Shown: positions 1-6,269 of the stretch, one piece after another
Position numbering within the stretch: position 1 is the first letter of the stretch
How the letters are laid out: every line of letters begins with the position of its first letter
Assembly (NCBI GenBank): GCA_027063545.1
Contig: JAMORN010000155.1
Location: 1 to 6,380, forward strand
DNA: 6,380 nucleotides
DNA from: a bacterium
GTDB taxonomy: Bacteria; JAMORN01
Reading direction: 5' to 3'
Notes under the pieces: generated by a model
What the model saw: the letters and a program-made list of their open reading frames with translations, nothing else
Told to the model about the DNA's origin: nothing
The model's database searches: none
Position numbers and translations under genes: made by a program

Positions 1-1690
1 TGTATAAAATCTTCTCTAAATCATCTTCAATATCCCATTCATTCAAAATAGTTAACAATCTAAAGTATGCAGATAATACACCTGTAACTAAAGCAGATGC
101 AATTCCATGTCCTGTAACATCAGCTATCATAAGAGCAACCTTATTGTTAGAATATCTGATTACATCAAACCAATCTCCGCCTAAATATATAGCAGATTGA
201 TAAAATGCTTCTATTTCAATAATATCTCTTAAATGTTTGTAATCTTTTCCAACCATTGTTTCCTGAAGCTCTCCTGCCATACTCATATCTTTTTCTATAA
301 TCTCTTTTTCTTCCTTTTCTTCTGAAAGACTTATATTCTCCCATAGCAACGATGCGATTTTTAATATAGAATAAATCACTATAGATAGTTGTTTATCATA
401 TTTATCTCCATAATTTACAACAAATAAAGCTGTCAGCTTTTTTTCTATATATATAGGATATACAAAAGTGGGCTCTTCTACATACTTAAATTGATAAAAA
501 CTATCATGTTGATGATGAAAATTTTCTATAATTGAATAAAGTTCTTTTTTATATGTATCTAAAATAGATGGTGTTACTTCAATAATATTAACCTCTTCAT
601 CATACTCAAATCTCGTTGTAAACCCATCACTTTCCACTCTCAAATAAATTGGCTTTACTCCATGTTTAATTACAATATATTTTAATATCTCTTTTAACAA
701 TCTTTTGTAATTTTTTATTCTGGAAATCTCATAAAAAAAACCAAAAAATTCAAAATAAAGAGTTGAAATTCTAGAAAGTTTTGTTTCTAAATTTTTATAT
801 TCTTTCTTTAAAGATGAGATTGCTTTATCTTTTAAATTTAACTCCTTCTGTAATTCTTGAATTATTCTTAAAACATCATTAATTACTGATATTTTCTTTA
901 ACGCTGGCTCAATTGTAAATTCTCTATTTTTTAGCTTTCTTCCCAATACCTCAAATCCTAAAAATAAGTCTTTTAGATCAACATCTATATATAAATAATG
1001 TAAAATCATACCTATTATCCATAAAGTAAAAAACCAACTTAAGAAAAATACAAATAAAATAGATAATTTTATTGAAAAGTAGGATTTTATAATAAAATCA
1101 CCTAACTTTGTTTTTACAAGAGATTCCTTTTTTATTATAGGAAATAAATATCCTCCTGATTGACTACTATAAAACCAGTCTTCATTAGGGAATTGTATTT
1201 CATTATAATAAGATATAAAAAATGAAGGATATTTAAATATTTCAGTAAATAACTCTTTTATACCTATAAATCCGATAAAAAACTGTCTCTTCCTTAAGTT
1301 ATAAACATAAACATAGTATAAATTATCCTCTATATTAATTAAAGTCGAGTAGTATTCTTTCTTAAAACATATTTTTTTTATTATACTTTTTATATTTTTC
1401 TTTTTTTCTCCAACAAAAAAATTCCCTTTAATAATATTATCTTTTCTTAAATCGTAGATAATATACCAACCATTCTCTAATTCTTTATAATCCTTTGAAT
1501 ATATCCGATTAGAAATAATATAAATATAATCTAAAAGCATTAATTTATCTTTTAAAATCTCTTTTTTATAATTAAAGTTTTTACTATAGTATAGTAAATA
1601 ATAACCAAAAAATATTATTGTTATAACTAATGCAAATATAAAACTATATATAGCAGTAAATATTACATTCTTTTTTGTTAGTTTATCCAT
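1..1690 (-). CDS. Membrane-bound SpoIIE/RsbU-type PP2C serine phosphatase with extracytoplasmic sensor (C-terminus cut by window edge)
   Basis: Reading the minus strand from the ATG at 1690 gives 563 open codons running off the left edge. Seen: a hydrophobic helix at about residues 10-35, a roughly 165-residue segment resembling no sensor family I can name, and a second hydrophobic helix at 205-232, so the segment between is probably outside the cytoplasmic membrane. A helical, coiled-coil-like stretch (268-308) and a GAF-like region (about 320-450) follow, then a charged linker helix (453-480) of the kind preceding RsbU phosphatase domains. The phosphatase begins with GGDWFD (504-509) and ADVTGHG (523-529), matching the metal-binding motifs GGDWYD and GDVSGHG; D506 and D524 are the expected Mn/Mg ligands. 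The family dephosphorylates Ser/Thr on STAS antagonist proteins. The last part of the domain lies outside the window. The start is fixed by an in-frame TAA four codons upstream and by AAGGAA five bases before the ATG. It sits 2 nt after the switch-protein gene, its likely partner. The sensed signal is unknown. Confidence 0.93.
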   Translation of the reverse strand, partial: MDKLTKKNVIFTAIYSFIFALVITIIFFGYYLLYYSKNFNYKKEILKDKLMLLDYIYIISNRIYSKDYKELENGWYIIYDLRKDNIIKGNFFVGEKKKNIKSIIKKICFKKEYYSTLINIEDNLYYVYVYNLRKRQFFIGFIGIKELFTEIFKYPSFFISYYNEIQFPNEDWFYSSQSGGYLFPIIKKESLVKTKLGDFIIKSYFSIKLSILFVFFLSWFFTLWIIGMILHYLYIDVDLKDLFLGFEVLGRKLKNREFTIEPALKKISVINDVLRIIQELQKELNLKDKAISSLKKEYKNLETKLSRISTLYFEFFGFFYEISRIKNYKRLLKEILKYIVIKHGVKPIYLRVESDGFTTRFEYDEEVNIIEVTPSILDTYKKELYSIIENFHHQHDSFYQFKYVEEPTFVYPIYIEKKLTALFVVNYGDKYDKQLSIVIYSILKIASLLWENISLSEEKEEKEIIEKDMSMAGELQETMVGKDYKHLRDIIEIEAFYQSAIYLGGDWFDVIRYSNNKVALMIADVTGHGIASALVTGVLSAYFRLLTILNEWDIEDDLEKILY

Positions 1691-1692
1691 AA

Positions 1693-3198
1693 TTATTCCT
1701 TAGTAAATATATGAAATACTTTATCTTTGCTTCTTTTCATTTTTACATTATACAAAATAGCTATAATTTCAGTCTTTTTACCTTTTTCTATATTAACTAC
1801 AAATTTATGTACATAATTATAAACCATATAAAATCCTATACCAGCCCCTCCTTCATCAAATGATACAGAATGGGTAGTTTCTGAGAAAAAGTTTTTTAAA
1901 TACTCAAAAATCTGCTCTTTTGTTAAACTACCAAAATAGTCTACAACACTTACAATGAACTTACCATCATCATCTTTTATATAGTATAAATCTGCATACT
2001 CATTTTCTTCTAAAATAACTCTAACCTTTCTATCATAATGGACATATTTCTTTTTCCCATTTTCATCAACAGGAGCATCATATATCGCATTCATAATAAG
2101 CTCATCTAAAATTATCTCTATATCTTTTAGAAGTTTTCTTCTTATACCATTTTCCTTAGCATAATTAATAACCTCTTCTATATATTTAGACTTCTCTGCA
2201 GAATCCCTTATTACTATATTTTTAGGTGTTAATTCGGGATTATCTAAATATTTATCTATTCCAAAAATATCATCAGTTAATAACTTATAAAAAACTACTT
2301 TAATATTTTTTAACTCTTCTTTCAACATATTTAAATCTTCATTATTAGTTAATTTTTCAACAGAAAAGGCAACTATATTATCTGGATAAAAAATATCCAC
2401 CCAATGCTCTGTTACTACATCAACAATAGACTCTTCTGTAAATACAACTAATTTTTTATCCTTACCATATTTATTCCTTATACTCTTTACTAACTCTAAG
2501 CTCTTATCCAAATCTTTATAACCACATACAACAAGATCATTTTCTTCTATTAGATTTGAATATTCAGATCTTATAGATGTTGATTTTAAATTGTATATTG
2601 TGAGTTGATAATTTTCTTTTTTTAAATAATCAAATAAAACATTAAATAACTCTTTTTCATATTCGATCAAAAATAATATTTTATTTTTTCCCTTCTGAGT
2701 CTTTTGTAAATCTTCACACTTTCTAGATTCTAAAAAAGCAAAATACTCATCCTCCAACTCATCAAAATCCAATATACCCCCACAGCTCTTACATCTATAT
2801 TCTTGAGATAATGGATTATTAACATCTATGTTATCAATTTCAAATAAAACACGCTCCTCTTTATCACAATTTTCACAATAAAATGGAGCATAAAATGACT
2901 TTATACACGCATTTTCTGGTAAAAAATTAGATATCATATTTACTTGATTAATTATTAATTCTGGAACATTTTTTAATACAACTTTTATATTATCTGGTAT
3001 TTTAGAAAAGGTTAAAATCCATAATCTAACCCCATAACTATTAATCATTTCTACTTCTTGAAGATCTATTTCTATCTCATCTATACCATTTAAATTCTCA
3101 AAGATATGCTCTATTTTTGCATCTTCATCTATTTTTCCTGAAAATTTTAAAAACATTTTTCCCTTTTCTCTTTTTTCTATTACATTGAAATTCCCCAT
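1693..3198 (-). CDS. Partner-switch hybrid: STAS-like domain, zinc ribbon, degenerate receiver-like domain, RsbW-like ATPase
   Basis: This 501-residue soluble protein has no signal peptide or membrane segment. Residues 1-100 look like a STAS (anti-sigma antagonist) fold; INSYGVRLW at 52-60 lies where RsbV/SpoIIAA carry D-S-[ST]-G, so S54 remains but Y55 replaces the second hydroxyl residue. A zinc ribbon follows: C108-x2-C111 and C136-x2-C139. Residues 172-282 have the alternating strand/helix pattern of a response-regulator receiver, but the acidic N-terminal pocket and the phospho-Asp (expected near C225/G226 in DLVVCGY) are missing. Residues 325-485 form a GHKL ATPase of the HATPase_c_2/RsbW type: N-box DELIMNA (365-371), G1-like DYFG (420-423) and G2 GGAGIG (450-455). 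Known for these families: RsbW-type ATPases phosphorylate STAS proteins and PP2C phosphatases reverse it. Inferred: a single-chain switch controlled by the phosphatase encoded 2 nt downstream. The output is not visible; no sigma factor is encoded here. The domain calls are firm except the receiver-like part. Confidence 0.88.
   Translation of the reverse strand: MGNFNVIEKREKGKMFLKFSGKIDEDAKIEHIFENLNGIDEIEIDLQEVEMINSYGVRLWILTFSKIPDNIKVVLKNVPELIINQVNMISNFLPENACIKSFYAPFYCENCDKEERVLFEIDNIDVNNPLSQEYRCKSCGGILDFDELEDEYFAFLESRKCEDLQKTQKGKNKILFLIEYEKELFNVLFDYLKKENYQLTIYNLKSTSIRSEYSNLIEENDLVVCGYKDLDKSLELVKSIRNKYGKDKKLVVFTEESIVDVVTEHWVDIFYPDNIVAFSVEKLTNNEDLNMLKEELKNIKVVFYKLLTDDIFGIDKYLDNPELTPKNIVIRDSAEKSKYIEEVINYAKENGIRRKLLKDIEIILDELIMNAIYDAPVDENGKKKYVHYDRKVRVILEENEYADLYYIKDDDGKFIVSVVDYFGSLTKEQIFEYLKNFFSETTHSVSFDEGGAGIGFYMVYNYVHKFVVNIEKGKKTEIIAILYNVKMKRSKDKVFHIFTKE
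1696..1701 (-). promoter_or_regulatory. Ribosome binding site of the PP2C phosphatase gene, inside the preceding coding region
   Basis: The minus strand reads AAGGAA, which also encodes the last two residues (Lys-Glu) of the switch protein. It lies five bases before the ATG at 1690, so phosphatase and switch protein are probably made in a coupled ratio. Confidence 0.75.
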
Positions 3199-3205
3199 CT
3201 TTCTT

Positions 3206-3210
3206 CTCCT
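3206..3210 (-). promoter_or_regulatory. Ribosome binding site of the STAS/ATPase gene, overlapping the slt stop codon
   Basis: The minus strand reads AGGAG, seven bases upstream of the ATG at 3198. Its first two bases are the last two bases of the TAG stop of the transglycosylase gene, so ribosomes finishing slt uncover or occupy this site. This fixes the start and suggests coupled translation. Confidence 0.8.
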
Positions 3211-5143
3211 ATAAAGTAAATTCCTTTATAGTTTTTTTCTCATATATCCAATTATACATAAAAAAATTAAATAAAACCTTTTTTACATATTCTCTTGTTT
3301 CTCTAAATTCTAAAGATTCAATAATTATGTCTATATCCTTTAATCCTTTTAAATAAGTAGTCCTCCATCTATTTACCCGTATCCTTCCTGCGTTATAGGA
3401 AGCCACACTATATATTAAATTACCACTAAAATATCTTGCAAGATCCTTTATTAAAATAAATCCCAATTTAATATTAAACTCTCTATTATATAATGAATCC
3501 AAACTAAACTTATAACCTTTAGCCTTACAAAGATCTCTTGCCACGTATGGCATTATTTGCATAAATCCAACTGCACCCACTGGCGATACTATTTTTTCAC
3601 TAAACTGAGACTCCTGTTTAGCTATACTATAAATTAAATATAAAAACTCCTTATTGTCAATAAATTTCACATCAAATGTTGGGAAATTTAGTTTTAATTC
3701 TTCCATTGATAATCTATTTATATTTAAATGATAATAATAATCTTTTACAAACTTATATGAATATTCTCGATTATTTTTATAAATGAAATTATAAGCTATA
3801 AAAAACCTCATATCTTTTTTGTAATACGGCTTTAAATACAATAAAAACGGATAAATTTTTAAATTTAATATTAACTTAATATCTCTTATAAATCTTATTG
3901 AATCCACATATAAATTACTAAAATCCATATTTGGAAGATCATCTATCTTCAATTTTATTTTATTTTTCATTAATGTCCTTATATAATAAAAATCTAATAT
4001 CCCATTTTTTTTTATTTTATCATAATAATAATTAGCTAAAGAATCTTTTTTTTCCAATTCATAAGTCTTTGCTAAAAAGAAAAACTTTCTATTGTTATCT
4101 TTTAGCCTCATTAAACAATTTTTTGCTTTTTCATAAGATCTTAATCTTAAGTTTATAATAGCTATTCTAAAAGTTGCTTCATTTTTATAATAAGAATTTA
4201 ATTTTAATTTAGATAGTTTTCTGTAATAATATAAAGCAGAATCTAATGATAGTTTTTTTTCATATTCCCAACCTAAATACCATGCGCTCTTTTGACCATA
4301 TATAGTTTTTAGGTATTTATTAACCAATAAATTATAATACTTATGAGCCTTTTGATAATCTTTCTTTCTATAAAACCTAGCTAATTTATAATATAAATAT
4401 GCTCTTTTTTTAGGGTATAAATTGATTAATTTATTTATAAGTTTTATATATTCTTTTTTGTTATTATATAAATAATCAACTAGCTGTAAATAAAATCTAT
4501 CGTATCCTTTTATTTTATATTTTTTTATCAAAGCTCTTCCAGACTTAAAATACCCATAGTTAAATAATTCTATAATTATTCTTTTTTTCTGCTTATATGT
4601 AATATTAATATTTGCTATTAAATCAATATTATATGCCAATTTCTTTATATATACTGCTTTATATTCTTTTCTTCTTTCCCGAAAAACTCCCTTTTTAATC
4701 AAAAACTCTAAATCTTCATATCTTTTATGTTGTATTGCATAATCTAAAATAAAAAAGGTTTCATCTTTTGAAAGGAAATATCTATTTATCTTATATAATT
4801 CAAATAAGTTTTTATATCTAACAAATATTCTACTACTTCGAGAAAAATAAAATAAATATAAAAGTTTTCTAAAATCATTAATAACAAAAGAAGATGAATC
4901 AATAATATTCATAGATAAATTTTCATTTATAAGCACACCACTTTGAGTATTTAAAGATAAAAGAATTATCTTAAAAATTAATTTATCTCTGTATAAATTT
5001 TTTACATTATTTTGTCTATATAAAGAATCTAAAACACTTATAACTTCGTTATCATTATATTTAAAAAAATAGTACGAATAGCTACTACTTAATAATAAAA
5101 AAATAAGTATAAGAACATAAAAATTTATTTTATTCCTTATCAT
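3209..5143 (-). CDS. slt: Slt70-like lytic transglycosylase with helical/TPR-like N-terminal region
   Basis: A 644-residue protein, close in size to E. coli Slt70. It starts with a basic tip and a hydrophobic helix (about 8-27) that would export it or anchor it in the inner membrane; I see no lipobox. Residues 30-500 are helical, with TPR-like repeats clearest at about 245-378 (pattern YYKLARFYRKKDYQKA...). The C-terminal SLT domain shows catalytic E511 in AKQES (508-512), GAVGFMQIMP (523-532), SYNAG (582-586) and the Slt-type ETREYVKKVL (615-624). The family cleaves the MurNAc-GlcNAc bond of peptidoglycan with formation of 1,6-anhydroMurNAc, in the periplasm. The protein is very rich in Lys, Tyr, Asn and Ile, as expected from the AT bias. 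Its ATG overlaps the end of the upstream translocase gene by 14 bp and no Shine-Dalgarno is visible, suggesting translational coupling. The stop TAG overlaps the ribosome binding site of the next gene. Function is secure; the role in growth, recycling or envelope machinery is not. Confidence 0.92.
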   Translation of the reverse strand: MIRNKINFYVLILIFLLLSSSYSYYFFKYNDNEVISVLDSLYRQNNVKNLYRDKLIFKIILLSLNTQSGVLINENLSMNIIDSSSFVINDFRKLLYLFYFSRSSRIFVRYKNLFELYKINRYFLSKDETFFILDYAIQHKRYEDLEFLIKKGVFRERRKEYKAVYIKKLAYNIDLIANINITYKQKKRIIIELFNYGYFKSGRALIKKYKIKGYDRFYLQLVDYLYNNKKEYIKLINKLINLYPKKRAYLYYKLARFYRKKDYQKAHKYYNLLVNKYLKTIYGQKSAWYLGWEYEKKLSLDSALYYYRKLSKLKLNSYYKNEATFRIAIINLRLRSYEKAKNCLMRLKDNNRKFFFLAKTYELEKKDSLANYYYDKIKKNGILDFYYIRTLMKNKIKLKIDDLPNMDFSNLYVDSIRFIRDIKLILNLKIYPFLLYLKPYYKKDMRFFIAYNFIYKNNREYSYKFVKDYYYHLNINRLSMEELKLNFPTFDVKFIDNKEFLYLIYSIAKQESQFSEKIVSPVGAVGFMQIMPYVARDLCKAKGYKFSLDSLYNREFNIKLGFILIKDLARYFSGNLIYSVASYNAGRIRVNRWRTTYLKGLKDIDIIIESLEFRETREYVKKVLFNFFMYNWIYEKKTIKEFTL

Positions 5144-6152
5144 ATCGCATAAAAATAGCCATTATAGCTATTCCAAGAAGAAAGAATATTAAAGAAATAA
5201 TAAATAGATTACTACTTAAAGATGGAATATATATACTATTAGTGTAAACTTTATAATTAGGAATATGTACAATCTTATCGCCTATCTTTTGATATAAATC
5301 TATTAACTTATAATATTTAAAAGGATATATGGCATAAAGTCCTCCAATTACCAATCCTAAAAGAAAACTCAAAGTTTTATCATAATAATTATTTAATAAA
5401 AACTTTAGTAATCTAACAAATACTAGCATTCCAACAATGATTCCTAACATAACAGAAAAAATTATTAATATATCATTTAAATAAAACTTAGATATTCTAG
5501 AAATAGCATTTATTACAACAAAATATTTCCCTGAAATTAAAAAAATAAAAGAGCCACTAATTCCTGGAAGTATCATTGCTGAAATTGCCAACATAGATAC
5601 AAAAAATATGGAAATTAAATCTTGAATTTCATATTCCACCATATTTACTAAATCTTTAGCATAGTATAAATTCATATAATATTCACTCTTTTTTATGACT
5701 TTTACTGCTGGGTCAAATCTGTAGGTAATATAGAAGGTAATAAAGACCCCTAAAAAAAGAAATAAAGCTTCAGAATATGAAAATTTTCTTATTCTCTTTA
5801 ATACAACGGGAATAGAGCCTAAAATTAATCCAAAAAATAAACTATATACATACTCATAATAATGTTCTATTGAATAAGAAATAAGTTTACTTGTTAATAT
5901 AATTGAAATAACTGCTCCTAAGAAGATATTCATCAAAAATATAAAATCTCTTTTTTTTAGTTCTTTATATATTAATTCAAAATTAAAAATATTCTTTATT
6001 ACTATCAGTAAAAACTCTTTATCATACTTATTTAAGGCCTCTATAAGTTTATCATATATACCTAAAATTAAAGCAAATGTTCCTCCAGAAACTCCGGGGA
6101 TTACATTTGCTATTCCAATTATCATACCAAAAATAAACTCTTTTATAAACAT
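5130..6152 (-). CDS. popT: DUF368/PopT-family undecaprenyl-phosphate translocase
   Basis: A 340-residue polytopic membrane protein of about eight hydrophobic stretches (roughly 5-30, 72-95, 101-119, 127-146, 179-210, 226-252, 258-278, 313-334). The DUF368 hallmark is clear: NVIPGVSGGTFALILGIYD at 16-34 and a second half-repeat AMILPGISGSFIFLISGKY at 192-210, a PG-x-SG pair that reflects internal duplication. DUF368 proteins were recently shown in other bacteria (PopT) to return the C55 lipid carrier undecaprenyl phosphate from the outer to the inner face of the cytoplasmic membrane for peptidoglycan and O-antigen synthesis. Function here is by family membership. Two hydrophilic, Tyr/Lys-rich loops (about 148-178 and 280-312) are notable. 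The ATG is supported by AGGAG six bases upstream, and the hallmark motif begins 15 residues after it. It is the first gene of the minus-strand operon; its end overlaps the transglycosylase start by 14 bp. Both act in the peptidoglycan cycle. Confidence 0.9.
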   Translation of the reverse strand: MFIKEFIFGMIIGIANVIPGVSGGTFALILGIYDKLIEALNKYDKEFLLIVIKNIFNFELIYKELKKRDFIFLMNIFLGAVISIILTSKLISYSIEHYYEYVYSLFFGLILGSIPVVLKRIRKFSYSEALFLFLGVFITFYITYRFDPAVKVIKKSEYYMNLYYAKDLVNMVEYEIQDLISIFFVSMLAISAMILPGISGSFIFLISGKYFVVINAISRISKFYLNDILIIFSVMLGIIVGMLVFVRLLKFLLNNYYDKTLSFLLGLVIGGLYAIYPFKYYKLIDLYQKIGDKIVHIPNYKVYTNSIYIPSLSSNLFIISLIFFLLGIAIMAIFMRYDKE

Positions 6153-6158
6153 AACAAT

Positions 6159-6163
6159 CTCCT
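6159..6163 (-). promoter_or_regulatory. Ribosome binding site of popT
   Basis: The minus strand reads AGGAG, six bases upstream of the ATG at 6152. It is a full Shine-Dalgarno core in an AT-rich leader and fixes the translation start. Confidence 0.8.
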
Positions 6164-6188
6164 AGTTTATATCCAAAAATTATTTTTT

Positions 6189-6236
6189 ATAAAATGTCTA
6201 TGAAAAAATATATTTTTTTATCTAAACATAAAATGT
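6189..6236. repeat. 9-bp direct repeat flanking an AT palindrome
   Basis: ATAAAATGT occurs at 6189-6197 and again at 6228-6236, with starts 39 bp apart. Between them AAAAAATATATTTTTT at 6203-6218 is a perfect 16-bp inverted repeat. The arrangement could be an operator or promoter architecture, but in sequence this AT-rich both elements can arise by chance. Confidence 0.4.
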
Positions 6237-6258
6237 TAAGTAAAAAAATATAAATAAC

Positions 6259-6263
6259 AGGGA
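6259..6263 (+). promoter_or_regulatory. Ribosome binding site of tsaC
   Basis: AGGGA stands out in an otherwise A/T-only stretch, six bases before the ATG at 6270, and supports that start. Confidence 0.65.
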
Positions 6264-6269
6264 AATTAC

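Larger units (their letters stand above)
6153..6269. promoter_or_regulatory. Divergent intergenic region between popT and tsaC
   Basis: This 117-bp, extremely AT-rich gap must carry the promoters of both the minus-strand operon and tsaC, as no other non-coding space exists. I see no convincing -35/-10 pair on either strand. Plus-strand TAAAAT at 6190-6195 and again at 6229-6234 each match the -10 consensus at five of six positions, but lack a good -35. TATAAA at 6249-6254 is too close to the tsaC ribosome binding site to be a likely -10. A 9-bp direct repeat and a 16-bp palindrome lie within it (listed separately). The presence of promoters is inferred from gene layout. Confidence 0.5.

Noticed and set aside
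1-1690. Truncated or degraded phosphatase gene
   Set aside because: The reading frame is open to the window edge, with intact metal-binding motifs; the missing C-terminus is a window effect.
3209-5143. slt as a novel Lys/Tyr-rich surface protein because of its odd composition
   Set aside because: The C-terminal SLT motifs (E511, GxxGxMQIMP, SYNAG, ETREYV) are unmistakable, and the Lys/Tyr/Asn/Ile excess follows from AT bias seen in all the genes.
1-6152. Plus-strand coding regions opposite the operon
   Set aside because: I found no plus-strand frame with a ribosome binding site and recognisable protein; the minus-strand genes cover nearly every base.
6203-6219. A-run/T-run palindrome as an intrinsic terminator
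   Set aside because: It has no G/C-rich stem and no loop, and it lies between two divergent gene starts where no transcript should end.
6249-6254. TATAAA as the tsaC -10 box
   Set aside because: The transcript would begin within the AGGGA ribosome binding site, and no -35 element sits 16-18 bp upstream.
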